From positions 1 through 41,114 of IMG/VR virus record IMGVR_UViG_3300022839_000033: DNA of 41,114 bases; one strand, given 5' to 3'. The notes beneath the pieces are model-generated. The model was not told where the DNA came from. It saw only the letters and a program-made list of their open reading frames with translations, and ran no database searches. The first letter of the stretch is position 1; the number at the start of each line of letters is the position of its first letter. Below, one piece after another: positions 13,490-23,600 of the stretch. The position numbers and the translations under genes were made by a program. The stretch comes from a virus.

Positions 13490-13822
13490 ATGGTAGAGTC
13501 TGCACTAATTATTGGATTTTCATTAATCATTTCACAATTGTTGAAGTTATCTCATAGCATTAAACCTAAGAGAGCTTTAGCGCAATTGACCGTTGCTGGA
13601 CCGACTGAGCGTGGAGAAGAAACCATGCAGTTAACCGCGACTATCTTTGAAGATGATTCAATCGAACAAATTGATTCAAAAATCAAAGAGATATGTTCCA
13701 TTAGAGAAAGACGCGTACAGTTCTGCAATGAACGTATGATTAACATCACCGGCGATAGAGAAGAAATTCTCAACGAAGCTAAAAAAGTTGTTGAAGAATC
13801 AGGTCTCAAGGTAGTTGAATAA
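13490..13822 (+). CDS. Small protein with N-terminal membrane-like segment
   Basis: From ATG 13490 (AAGG upstream) the 110-residue product starts with a hydrophobic stretch (ALIIGFSLIISQLLKLS). A second start at 13625, preceded by GGAGAAG, gives a soluble 65-residue protein beginning MQLTATIFEDDSIEQ, which looks like the conserved core: acidic, alpha/beta, with INITGDREEILNEAKKVVEE. Which start is used cannot be decided here, and both could be. No function is recognised. Confidence 0.55.
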   Translation: MVESALIIGFSLIISQLLKLSHSIKPKRALAQLTVAGPTERGEETMQLTATIFEDDSIEQIDSKIKEICSIRERRVQFCNERMINITGDREEILNEAKKVVEESGLKVVE

Positions 13823-13828
13823 CTTATA

Positions 13829-13859
13829 GGGTAGGCTTACAATAAGAGTATGCTTACCC
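13829..13859 (+). promoter_or_regulatory. Hairpin covering a start codon
   Basis: GGGTAGGC (13829-13836) pairs with GCTTACCC (13852-13859) over a 15-base loop. The ATG of the next gene (13850-13852) lies at the foot of the 3' arm, and TTTT follows the stem. It could limit translation of the tail adaptor or act as a weak terminator. Confidence 0.45.
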
Positions 13860-14536
13860 TTTTACAAATGATGGATTACGCACTAGGGCAGGCTCAGCTT
13901 GACTCTTCCTTCAGACCAGACGCAAGACTCTGGTACAACATCATCGTAACAAGATTAACAGACAGATTTGATTACCCGTTCTACCGCAAGAGTGCTGATG
14001 GTACTTTTTTGGTAGGACAGAAATCATATGCTCTGCCGTCCGACTTCAAACGAGCTGACTTCTGCTATCAGACTAATGAGAATGGCAACCAAGGTGCGAT
14101 GATCCCGATTGTAGACAATTACTTGTTTGAACAGATGAATGGAGGGAGCATAAGCGGTCCCTCTTCTGTTGCAAAGATAGACACTGCCGGAGACTTGATA
14201 GTTTTCAACACCTCTGTAGGAAGTTCTGGGAGCACAAACGGGTATCGACTCTTTTACTTTAAGAAGCCCACTCAAGTTAATACTGACGGATCAAACGATG
14301 CAGCAGTTCCAGACTTTGACGATCAGAACACTTTAATGGAAGAATTAAAAGCAGAGGCTTTTGAGTTCCGTGATGACCAAAGATATGGTCAGAAAAAACA
14401 AGAAGCTAAAGATAGTCTAGTCCAGTACCAAAGAAATCAATACAACGATGACTCCTATTCTGTAGTTCCATTAAATGCAATTACTTTCCGTGGAACAAAT
14501 CGCAGAACTAAGAGCCGTGGATTTAGGAATGGATAA
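13850..14536 (+). CDS. Tail tubular A-like / head-tail adaptor protein
   Basis: This 228-residue protein precedes a 968-residue structural protein, the same size pairing and order as T7 gp11 (about 196) and gp12 (about 794). It starts MLTLLQMMDYALGQAQLDSSF and has LPSDFKRADFCYQ and ELKAEAFEFRDDQRYGQKKQEAKDSL, a pattern of a helical bundle plus a beta part as in podovirus adaptors. It would form the ring below the portal. Identification rests on size, order and general pattern. The stop overlaps the next start (TAATG). Confidence 0.65.
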   Translation: MLTLLQMMDYALGQAQLDSSFRPDARLWYNIIVTRLTDRFDYPFYRKSADGTFLVGQKSYALPSDFKRADFCYQTNENGNQGAMIPIVDNYLFEQMNGGSISGPSSVAKIDTAGDLIVFNTSVGSSGSTNGYRLFYFKKPTQVNTDGSNDAAVPDFDDQNTLMEELKAEAFEFRDDQRYGQKKQEAKDSLVQYQRNQYNDDSYSVVPLNAITFRGTNRRTKSRGFRNG

Positions 14537-17442
14537 TGGACAAAAAAACCAAGGTAGAAATAGGTAAGTTTGCTGGTATCGACAGGTTCGACAGAGGGAC
14601 CAATACACCTCCTAATTTTGCTAACGAGTTAAAGAATATACATCCGGTAAGTATGGGTGAATTGCAGGGAATTAAGGGGTATAAAACTCTTAATCAAGGG
14701 ACAGCTCTCGCCGGAGTCAGTAAGATTATCCACACAGCCGTACATAAGGAGATTGGCGGCAAAGAGAAATTACTACTATTCTTCAAGCCTGACGTAACCG
14801 CATCTACGGACTTTGGATTAAGTCTAATTACTTCAGACTTGTTTACGGGTGTTGGTGGGGTATCATCAACGCGCAACTACTATGTAGTTCTTTATGGTGC
14901 TGGTGGATGCTATAAAACAAAGGAGATTTTTGGAGTTACCTTAGATTCTGGCAGTGGGACAATATTCACTCTTCCGGATGGGCTTCCTGCGTTTGTATGT
15001 CAAATAAATATATATCAGATAGGGACTGTTGTAACGGGAACAGGTCGACCTGACAATGCTGCTTTGGTTTGTGCAATAAACAGAAGGGCTGACGGAACTT
15101 TCCCAGGTTGGGCAGGTTTTTATCACCCAACAAGAAGAACGACCGCATCTACGGCTTTAAATCAAATCACTCCTGACCACATGGCGGTAGAGATTTTTTC
15201 CGGTGCAGGGTCACTTGAGTCCGATAGAATTTATTATTTAGCAATCGCTCCAGAGATGGCACCAGCTTATAATATGGGGTTTGACGTTACATACCCTAGA
15301 GGATCTTTCACGTCTTTTGACGGGACCAATCACAAAACAATGTCATTTTTAATGCCTAGTGGTAAGCATTATGCAGGGGTGTCTTTTTATTATGCGAACA
15401 CTCTGTCCTTTATATCAACTAGTTATGACTTAACTGCTGCTGGAAATGAAGTATATGGTGCCTGGGGTTTTCTAGGCACTACTCCAGAAGACATGCTTTT
15501 ATGTGGTAAGGGGTACTTTTCTCAGGACGGAGTTTCAACGGTTTCCTCAAGGTTTCCCATATCTGTTACAGGAACAGGAAAATCATTTAACGCTACTGGA
15601 TTAATAGGAGGAATAAACAATTTCGATGAAGGGTCTCCCGTTCTGTATTTTAACTCAGGAGCAGGTGCTCCCGTAGGTGGCTTAACAAGTGGGACTAAGT
15701 ATTGGGTAACTAGATCTGGATCAAGTGGGTGTTACCTTTCTTCTAACTATGCCAACTATGTTGCAGGTGTTTATATTAGTCTTAGTGCTCCGGGTACTCC
15801 ATCGCAGAACACATTCAATCAAATCAAGTTTTCTTTTGGTTTTGACACTCTTGCCTACAATTCAAACAACGGACTTACGGTTGTAGACAGTTACACTACT
15901 AAACCAAGAGAATTAGGTGGGACTAATCAGCAAGGCGATTCCAATAGGCGCGATGGGGTTTTTATAAACAGCCAACTGTATCCTAATTTAGGAATATCTG
16001 ACCCGTTCACCTTCCTAAATTATCAAACAGGTGCCGACTATTTCCAGTATCCACTAACGGGAGCTGCTGAGAATATAGGTTGCTGGGTTTTTAGCTATGA
16101 CGATGACGGGAACGAACAATATTATCAGTTAATGGCAAACATAAATGAGAAGAATTTCTCTATTAAAAATGATACTGCGTTAATACAGTATTACCCTCAG
16201 GTTTCTGTTCTAACCAGTCCAGATATAAGTCCCTCTCTTTTATGGTCTCCAGACGATGACATCCTATCCACAGACCAGTTCACTATAAGAACATACATAG
16301 CCAATGGTATAAATACATTATTCCAGACTAATGGGTACAATCTTAAGCCATTAATCAGGTCCAACGGTAAGGCAAGAGTGCCTACGTCGAAGTATGTTAA
16401 AGCTTTTGGCAATAGATTAGTTTGTGGTGGGGGGAGAGACAGTTTTCAAAACTCAGCAAACCAAGTTTACTACAGTGGACCAGATCTTCCTTTTGATTGG
16501 GGAGTATCAATTCAAACCCTTAATGCTTTTTCTGAACAAGGGATCAACGGTTTTGGAGCCTACTCGCAGAACTTAACCACATCAGGCTTTGCACAGTATC
16601 TTCTTATATCTAAGAAGGATGCGTTATTTAGCTGGGACGGCAACACTGCGAATGGCCTACAACAGTTGTACTACAGCTTTGGAATGGCTAGTTCCTTGTC
16701 GTTTTTGGAGACTGACCAAGGACCTGTAATTGTAGCTAGAGATAACGTATACACCTTATCCGAAAATAACCTTATGGAGATCGGTGACAACATCTCAGAT
16801 ATTTTATTAGGCATGTCAGACGCTCAGCTTGATAAGATAGTAGCCGTATACCACAACAAGATTATTAAAATTGCCTACCCTTCCACAGCTATCTCGACCT
16901 CAGCCGATAAGGAAATATGGTTAGACCAGAGAATAGAAAAGGGACAGAAGATGAGGATCTACTCAGGACCTCATGACATTAAAACCATGAATCACCAATG
17001 TGCTGCGACTATCTTTGGAACAGACCGAGATTTAAGATTTAGTGCTATTGGTGCAACGTTCCAGTTAAGAGATTTTGGTTACGTCCTTACTGAGGGAGAG
17101 GTTAACAGTCCTATCGTTAGAACCATTGTTATTGATCGAATGGGACTTCAAGAAGATTACCTATGGAAGGTCATCACTGACATATACGTAGCCACTTCTT
17201 TAGGTCAAAACACAGACATCACTATCACCCTTGATTTTGAAGACGGTACAGCACCCTACATGGGGACTTTAAGCATGTTGCTCGCAAACACTAATCAGCT
17301 AGGACAACACCTTATTAGAGGCCGTCCTAGAGGGCGTATATCTAAGTTAACTTTGAGTATGAGCAACACGACTGCAATATCAATTTTTAACATAGGGTTG
17401 TTATATGAGATTCAAAAGAGAAAGCTTTTGAGATATACCTAG
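14536..17442 (+). CDS. Tail tubular B-like / nozzle protein
   Basis: The 968-residue protein is beta-rich with many Gly, Asn, Thr and Tyr. Its N-terminus (KVEIGKFAGIDRFDRGTN...NELKNIHPVSMGELQGIKG) has the look of podovirus tail-nozzle and DNA-stabilisation proteins that begin with a GG-D-x-R, then N-I-x-x-x-xGxLxxR-type segment. The middle contains repeated short strands suited to a beta-propeller (residues 640-860). It would extend the tail tube below the adaptor. The frame is closed by a stop 3 bases before the next ATG. Confidence 0.7.
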   Translation: MDKKTKVEIGKFAGIDRFDRGTNTPPNFANELKNIHPVSMGELQGIKGYKTLNQGTALAGVSKIIHTAVHKEIGGKEKLLLFFKPDVTASTDFGLSLITSDLFTGVGGVSSTRNYYVVLYGAGGCYKTKEIFGVTLDSGSGTIFTLPDGLPAFVCQINIYQIGTVVTGTGRPDNAALVCAINRRADGTFPGWAGFYHPTRRTTASTALNQITPDHMAVEIFSGAGSLESDRIYYLAIAPEMAPAYNMGFDVTYPRGSFTSFDGTNHKTMSFLMPSGKHYAGVSFYYANTLSFISTSYDLTAAGNEVYGAWGFLGTTPEDMLLCGKGYFSQDGVSTVSSRFPISVTGTGKSFNATGLIGGINNFDEGSPVLYFNSGAGAPVGGLTSGTKYWVTRSGSSGCYLSSNYANYVAGVYISLSAPGTPSQNTFNQIKFSFGFDTLAYNSNNGLTVVDSYTTKPRELGGTNQQGDSNRRDGVFINSQLYPNLGISDPFTFLNYQTGADYFQYPLTGAAENIGCWVFSYDDDGNEQYYQLMANINEKNFSIKNDTALIQYYPQVSVLTSPDISPSLLWSPDDDILSTDQFTIRTYIANGINTLFQTNGYNLKPLIRSNGKARVPTSKYVKAFGNRLVCGGGRDSFQNSANQVYYSGPDLPFDWGVSIQTLNAFSEQGINGFGAYSQNLTTSGFAQYLLISKKDALFSWDGNTANGLQQLYYSFGMASSLSFLETDQGPVIVARDNVYTLSENNLMEIGDNISDILLGMSDAQLDKIVAVYHNKIIKIAYPSTAISTSADKEIWLDQRIEKGQKMRIYSGPHDIKTMNHQCAATIFGTDRDLRFSAIGATFQLRDFGYVLTEGEVNSPIVRTIVIDRMGLQEDYLWKVITDIYVATSLGQNTDITITLDFEDGTAPYMGTLSMLLANTNQLGQHLIRGRPRGRISKLTLSMSNTTAISIFNIGLLYEIQKRKLLRYT

Positions 17443-17445
17443 TAT

Positions 17446-17826
17446 ATGCGCATAATAAAGGCAGAGATTAAAGATGCTTTTTTCGTCCACAAGACAATGA
17501 ATGAGTTCTTGCGAGACACAGGATGCAATCCATTAAAGGAAGCCGACTACATGAAGTGGGCTCAAGTTCTTGATTCTGACAATCATAGATATGTTTTATT
17601 GATGCATTCTAGAAAGGTTGTTGGGATGATATGGGGACGCGGAGAAGGTAATGACTTTCTTCTTGAGGGGAAGTTCCTTCGTCGAGCCTACAGAGGCAAG
17701 TTCAAGTTCACTAAAAAACTATTTAAAGCTAAGATGGAAATAGTCAAGGGCTATGTTACTATTAAAGAAGTGAGACCTGCTTGCGCGGTAATCGGGAAAC
17801 GCAAGATCAAGGGATATATTATTTAG
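17446..17826 (+). CDS. GNAT-like acetyltransferase-fold protein
   Basis: The 126-residue product opens MRIIKAEIKDAFFVHKTMNEFL and continues with RYVLLMHSRKVVGMIWGRGE and LEGKFLRRAYRGKFKFTKKL. This follows the GNAT order: strand, helix pair, strand with G-x-I/M, then the R/K-x-x-R-G pyrophosphate-loop-like segment (RRAYRGK). The domain is shorter than a full GNAT (about 150). Small GNAT-like proteins are often found inside podovirus tail operons with unknown substrate. It could acetylate a virion or host protein, or be a catalytically dead structural part. Confidence 0.6.
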   Translation: MRIIKAEIKDAFFVHKTMNEFLRDTGCNPLKEADYMKWAQVLDSDNHRYVLLMHSRKVVGMIWGRGEGNDFLLEGKFLRRAYRGKFKFTKKLFKAKMEIVKGYVTIKEVRPACAVIGKRKIKGYII

Positions 17827-17835
17827 GGGGTTTTA

Positions 17836-18606
17836 ATGGCTAATGTAAAAGGTGGTCTATACGGAGCTGGATCGGGAGCTGCTGCTGGATCTGCATTCGG
17901 ACCTTGGGGGACCGCTATCGGTGCCGGTCTTGGCGGCATAATGGGACTTATGTCAGGTGGCGGCGAAGAAATAAGCGCACCTACTCTCGACACATTAAGA
18001 ACTCAAAATCCTGAACTATACAAAGAATTCATGGCTACTCTTCAAGAGTCCAGAATAATGAGTGCAGAGGCTTCAAGAAGAGAAGGTCTCTCCGCTGCTC
18101 AACAGTTCCAATATCAAGATATGGAATCACAAGTTAACCAACAAATGGCTAACCGTGGTTTAGTCGGAAGCTCTGCTGGCGCTCAAATGGGTGCTGATGC
18201 AAGATCAAGATCCATGGCAAATCTCATGCAACAAGCAATGCAAGAGAAAATGCAACTTATACAAGGCGCTCAACAAGCTAGAGCTGCTGCCGGTAATATC
18301 TTTGCTCAAGGAACGGGCGGAGCTATGCAAGCGAATCAATACAACGCTGAATCAAGAGCTGCCGAGAGTCAGGCTATGAACCAAATGCTGTCTGATTCAC
18401 TTGCCGCTGCTGCCAACGCTTACGGAACTCGTCAAATGACGGGTGCTCAAGGGGGTAATAATTATGTTAACCCGTCTGACATGTATGCCTCACAACAGCC
18501 TTGGACTCCCGGAGTTAATTTCGGGGATTCTTACAAAGGTTACAAATCTAATAATTATGAAATGCCTAATTATGGTTTAGGTATGGATTACGGGTTCGGG
18601 GGTTAA
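17836..18606 (+). CDS. Putative ejection (internal virion) protein
   Basis: The 256-residue protein begins with a Gly-Ala-rich, membrane-active stretch (YGAGSGAAAGSAFGPWGTAIGAGLGGIMG in character, residues 8-40), as in many phage DNA-ejection proteins. A long Gln-Ala-Met-rich helix region follows (QQMANRGLVGSSAGAQM, NLMQQAMQEKMQLIQGAQQA). The C-terminus is Asn-Tyr-Gly rich. It sits where T7 gp14 or P22 gp7 equivalents lie and would be injected to build the trans-envelope channel. GGGG precedes its ATG. Confidence 0.75.
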   Translation: MANVKGGLYGAGSGAAAGSAFGPWGTAIGAGLGGIMGLMSGGGEEISAPTLDTLRTQNPELYKEFMATLQESRIMSAEASRREGLSAAQQFQYQDMESQVNQQMANRGLVGSSAGAQMGADARSRSMANLMQQAMQEKMQLIQGAQQARAAAGNIFAQGTGGAMQANQYNAESRAAESQAMNQMLSDSLAAAANAYGTRQMTGAQGGNNYVNPSDMYASQQPWTPGVNFGDSYKGYKSNNYEMPNYGLGMDYGFGG

Positions 18607-18607
18607 G

Positions 18608-19195
18608 ATGGGAACAAATGGATCACGTTCAACAAGTGACGGAATTCTTGGAGACTTAGACAAACAGCAACAGACTTCTGGGGCTCAGGGCTTTAAGCCA
18701 ACAGAACCTTATTCCGCAGGACTGAACGATACTCCTTGGGCAACTACTCAAGGCTTTGGTTCTAAGTATAATTCTATGCCCAAATGGCTTCAAGAACACA
18801 TGAAGTCACAAGAGGGCAAATTTAAAGGGCTTAATTACGATATTTCAGACATATACAATTCTTATAATCCAAAGATAAGTAACCTTTATAACAATTATTC
18901 TGCTGAGTATATAGCCAAGCCTTTTTGGTTAAAAGAGGGAAGAGCTTTCAAAGATAGTTATTTGAATGATGGAATCACAGGGCAGTTTGATTGGAGATCC
19001 GACACTCAAAACAATCCCAATGGATTAAAGGCGCTTTACAATCCTTGGTCAGGTCAGCAATTAACAAACGCATATCAGCCGGGAACTGCCCAACAATATG
19101 CTGAGACTAAAGGCCATTTTCCGGGGACAACGGCGAGCTATATGAAAAGAAGACCGACCGAAGCTCGCCCTCCAAATTATTTAGGTGGGGAATAA
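18608..19195 (+). CDS. Virion-associated protein (195 aa), unknown
   Basis: The protein is rich in Asn, Gly, Ser and Tyr with no hydrophobic core of note. Its middle repeats YN/YS elements (DISDIYNSYNPKISNLYNNY). It lies between ejection-type proteins and starts two bases after the previous stop. The composition suggests a disordered or fibrous internal virion component. No family is recognised. Confidence 0.6.
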   Translation: MGTNGSRSTSDGILGDLDKQQQTSGAQGFKPTEPYSAGLNDTPWATTQGFGSKYNSMPKWLQEHMKSQEGKFKGLNYDISDIYNSYNPKISNLYNNYSAEYIAKPFWLKEGRAFKDSYLNDGITGQFDWRSDTQNNPNGLKALYNPWSGQQLTNAYQPGTAQQYAETKGHFPGTTASYMKRRPTEARPPNYLGGE

Positions 19196-19197
19196 AT

Positions 19198-19545
19198 ATG
19201 AAAGACAAATATTCATTAATAGAAAGACTTAGTAGAAACTCAATCTTGGCAGTTTTCGAGGCTGCCACCAAGATGCTAGAAAACGATTATCTTCCTGCTG
19301 TAGAGCCAGAAGACGACGAGATTATGGAAGGTCTATCAATGGCCGACCAAGAAGACGACGAGAATTGGGAAGGCATGTCTTTGTTCCAAGGATTTAACGC
19401 CTTTGAAGTAGACCCTGATGATTATATTCAAGGTGGGGACATGGGAATCCCAAGAAACCAATTATTAGTATCTAGTCCTTATCAAGGGATGCTAAAGCCA
19501 ATGGCACCTTACGCTCAATTGTTCCACTTTCCTGAGGAGGAATAA
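19198..19545 (+). CDS. Small acidic virion-region protein (115 aa)
   Basis: After a short basic N-terminus (MKDKYSLIERLSRNS) the protein becomes strongly acidic, with a duplicated motif (EPEDDEIMEGLSMADQED, then DDENWEGMSLFQGFN). It ends with Pro-rich sequence and PEEE. The internal repeat E-x-MEGLSM / WEGMSL is visible. No domain is recognised. It is part of the ejection-protein block, with 2-3 base gaps on both sides. Confidence 0.6.
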   Translation: MKDKYSLIERLSRNSILAVFEAATKMLENDYLPAVEPEDDEIMEGLSMADQEDDENWEGMSLFQGFNAFEVDPDDYIQGGDMGIPRNQLLVSSPYQGMLKPMAPYAQLFHFPEEE

Positions 19546-19547
19546 TA

Positions 19548-20603
19548 ATGTCATTTGTAGGATTAAACTTCGGAAAAGCTGGGAATGTTTATGCTGATCT
19601 TTTGAGACAGGCTCACCAAGAAAAGATTAAGAACAACCAGTGGGAAGCTCAAAATAGAATCCAAGAGCAACAAGCTGCTTATCAATATGGTCTCCCAGTA
19701 GATGAAGACATGTTTATTCCTTCCGGTATGCAAGATATGCACCCTGCCGATTACGATGCTTTTAGAAGGTCGCAAGAGAATATGCCACGTCCTCCCAATG
19801 GTCCTATGGGCGGTAATTATCAACCTGAACAAGATCCAATGATGATCCCTGAACAAGATCTAAGCAGAGACCCTGCACAATTTAAAGTACACAATATTCC
19901 TGCGCCTCCCGATAGAAACTCGGGACAGTTAATTGAAAAGGGTTCAGACATAACCGAAGAAGAGGTCTCTAAACTAAACAAGATATTAGGTCCCATTCGC
20001 GCTCAAGAGATTCAAGACAAGCTTCGGAACAGAAACATGTTTGATACTCAAATAAGAGATGTTTATGCGTCTTCTAAGTCTGATGGAAAAGGCAATATAG
20101 ACCCTTACTCAGCAAGAAGAATCGCTGAATTGCAGGACATGCAGCTTAAGTCTGAAACAGGCGGCGGCGGCGGTCGTAGCATAGCGGATGCTGCATTACT
20201 GGCTATGTTGTCTAAGAGGAGCGACACAACTTATGTGCCTCCTCCTGCTCGTCGTGCTGCCGCAAGAGAGCCTAGAGTCAGTCCAGCTATAAACGTCCTA
20301 CAAAATCAGATTAAAGCACTAGAGAATAAAATACCTAAGGCATTTGAGGCCATTTTAAACCCAATGGACCCCACAGAAATATCTAAAATTAGAGGGAAGA
20401 TAGATGCTATGAGCAATGCTGTTCTAGCGATATCTTCGGGAACCATGTCAGCAGAGCAAGCAATGTCACAGTTTGGTTTAAATCCAAACTATAGTCCTGC
20501 TCCAAAAGCAGCTCCAAAAGCCGCTCCAAAAGGAAAAGTGATTAATGGAGTCCGTTACGAAACGGAAGCAGATTTTAAAAAAGCGAAAAAAGCAGGTAAA
20601 TAA
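19548..20603 (+). CDS. Putative internal virion protein (351 aa)
   Basis: Gln-, Pro- and Arg-rich with long disordered stretches. The N-terminus is a helix (NVYADLLRQAHQEKIKNNQ), the middle has a QEQDLSRDPAQF linker and a poly-Gly run (GGGGG), and residues 230-310 form likely coils. The C-terminus contains a PAPKAAPKAAPKGK repeat then VINGVRYETEADFKKAKKAGK, a short motif often seen at ends of ejection proteins. GAGGAG lies before the ATG. Position between small virion proteins and the giant protein supports an ejection role. Confidence 0.65.
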   Translation: MSFVGLNFGKAGNVYADLLRQAHQEKIKNNQWEAQNRIQEQQAAYQYGLPVDEDMFIPSGMQDMHPADYDAFRRSQENMPRPPNGPMGGNYQPEQDPMMIPEQDLSRDPAQFKVHNIPAPPDRNSGQLIEKGSDITEEEVSKLNKILGPIRAQEIQDKLRNRNMFDTQIRDVYASSKSDGKGNIDPYSARRIAELQDMQLKSETGGGGGRSIADAALLAMLSKRSDTTYVPPPARRAAAREPRVSPAINVLQNQIKALENKIPKAFEAILNPMDPTEISKIRGKIDAMSNAVLAISSGTMSAEQAMSQFGLNPNYSPAPKAAPKAAPKGKVINGVRYETEADFKKAKKAGK

Positions 20604-20605
20604 TT

Positions 20606-23600
20606 ATGTCTGACGACAAAAAAGCTCCTACTGGAAATTGGGAAGACTACCCTGAAGAGGGCTCCTCACTAGGAAATTGGGAAGACTACCCTGAAGAATC
20701 TAGCGAAGCATCTAATATAGGTGCGTCTGGTGGATGGGAAGAACAAGAAAAGTCCATAGCTACTTTAACGTCTGAAGCTGCTGCCGATACTCCAGAAAAA
20801 CAGGCAGAACGTGAATACTTAAAAACTCCTATTGATTGGAATGATCCCATGTCCGTAGCTAAGTCTATGAGCGTGGGCCCTACAGCCACTTCAGCAGCTA
20901 AGGCGATGTTGGCAATTCCAAACAGAGTCGTTATACAACCAGCGTTTGCCGCACTAGATATTTTAGCATCAACAGCAGCACAGACTGCCGGAAGAGTAGG
21001 TTCTGCATTAAACCCAGACCTAGATGAGACAGTATGGGAAGCTTTCAAAAATCCCACTATATTAAAGAATTCTAGACGAGAGTCCGGACTGCCAGAGTCT
21101 TTTGATGAAGCTTATAAATCAGCCGCATTACAAGGCGATTGGCGTACTGCTAAGATGCTACTTAGAGAAATATCTCCCACAGGACACGGGATGGATGAGG
21201 CCATAGACCCTAAAATATGGCAGGACTTAAGAGACTACGACAAAGACAAAGCTCCCTCTGAAAGAATGGGACCAGTCTTAGAAACTGTTGCCAGACTTGC
21301 CGTAAGGATTGGTGGAGACCCTCTCATAGGCTCAAGCTTTTTCTCTGCAATTCCTAAGAATCTTAAAAATGCGTCCAGCATTGAAGATGGACTGAGATTA
21401 GCTAAAGAAGCTTCTTATGCTCCTACACTAGGCTATGGTGACGCTATTAGAAAGGGAGAGCTTGCCGCTTTCCAATTCAAACTTCCATTAACAAAAAAAC
21501 CACTTCTTAATTACAAAGGAGAGTGGGCAGGAAACATGATAGACGCTGCCGCTCCTTACCTTGAATCAAAATTACTTAAGCCTTTTAGACCATTGATGAC
21601 TCTTAGCGGTTACAAGGACCATGATTCTTTTTCTTATGCCCATGAGATTGGAAGAGCAGAGGCTAATGCTGCTACGAATAGAATCTCTGAAGTTATTGGA
21701 AACCAAGCTTGGTCAAGTGATCCTGATGTTTGGCGTCTTGGGGATGCTATTAAACGATACGGGAATGAAGAAGCTGCTATCAAAATATTGAGCAGAGATG
21801 GAACTACCTTCGCACCTCATCAAATAGAGGCAGCAAATGAATCCATTAAGGTTCACAACCTTGTCGAACAAGAGATCAAAGATATGTACCGGAATGTTGG
21901 GCTTCCTCCTCCTGCGTACCTCGCTGCTACTCCAGAAGAACAGGCTAAGGTCCTAAAAAGACTTGGCGAGACTGTAGATGGAATCCCTAATTCAGCAATA
22001 CTTTTAGACAACGGGACTGCTTTCAATTTTTCTTTCGATAGAGGAAGAGGATTCGGTCGAAAACAATCTGACGTTGTTGCGCTTAAGAGAGCTGAGGAAA
22101 AGGCAACGAATGGGATGCGCAGTAGTGGGCTCATGTCTAAACCAGCCTTCCAGAACGAGAGAGAGAAGCTTTCCTCTGAACTGTATGGCGAAGTGCTTGC
22201 AAAACATTACGGCGTAGACCCTAAGGACGTATGGGGATCTTACCAAGAAAAAATCATTGATGACTTTTATGAAGCTGCTACGTACACAAATGATGTGCGC
22301 TTCGTCGACTCAATCAAAGGGAAGTATGGAATTAATCCTGCTAACCTCCAGGAAGAACTTGTAAACGCCAAATTTGCTGTAAAAAATGGGACAGCTACCT
22401 ATAGAGACACTAAATTATCTAGGCTATCTGAGACTGACTTTGTTCCTATTGATGCAAGGGCATTCAAACAGAAGAAAGCATTCTCAACTATTAAAGAAGA
22501 AAAAGAAACTGTTACTCTTTTTGACACTAGCTTGCTTTATCCTAGAGACATAGCCGACAGAATAAACAGTGTCGTGCGAACTCCTCCTAGTATTTTACTA
22601 GCTCCTACCGCTGCTTATATTCAAAAGAACTGGTCTAAGAGTGTTCTTACAAGCTTTGGTCGAGTGGGAAGACAGGCATTCGAGAACACGGTAAAACTAT
22701 TCTCTCTGCGTGTTACTCCTAAGACAGTGCTTGAAGAAACTGCGGCTATATTTAAACCTGACGATATATCAATAATCCAGAACTCCCTACCGTCACTCAC
22801 TGAAACAATATGGACTCTCGGGGATTTCTATAAAAAGGGTGGAGTCGGTAAATACAGTCCTGGGATGTTTAAAGATAAAACACTTATGGATGCTCCCTTA
22901 AGGATGATGGATTTCATCAAGGAAAAGGTAAAGGACAGCGGTGGTTCAACTAGATTCTTGTTAGCTGGTCCTAATGGAAAGCTATTAGACCCTATAAATA
23001 TAGCCAACAACAACGTAGTGAGTAGAACCATAAGAGGCTTCGGAGATGCTGCCGATTCAATGGCTCGTAAGGCTTACTTTAGACAATTGACTAAAGATGG
23101 GTATTCAATAGATCAGTCTTTGAGAATGGTTAACTCTCACCTTATGGATTTCTCTAGGAACACGAACCTAGTTAGAAAAGTAAGATACGTTTCTCCTTTC
23201 GGTAACTTCTTAATTAAGAATATCGAAGCTATCATTCCTATCATCGCTCAAAATCCGGGTGCAGCTAATGCTCTAAATCCTTACAATGGATCTTTGAAGA
23301 GGGCTATAGAGGACCACTCAGGATGGGACCCCGGAGCTTCGTCAAAGATAGCATCTATAAATCCTTTTATGAGTCATCCGACTTTAATGTGGGTTCTTAG
23401 AGGCAGCGACAAGTTAGCTGAAGACGATATTCTTAAGTCTACTGTAGGCGATTGGATGAGATTCAATAACGAGCACTACATTAAAGGTATGGGGGGGGAC
23501 CCTCAAGCTCCAGCGTTTAAGCAATCATTAGATTCAGGTATGCAGATGTACCTACAGCTACCCACGCATATCACTGCTGCAACTGACATACTCTCACTCG

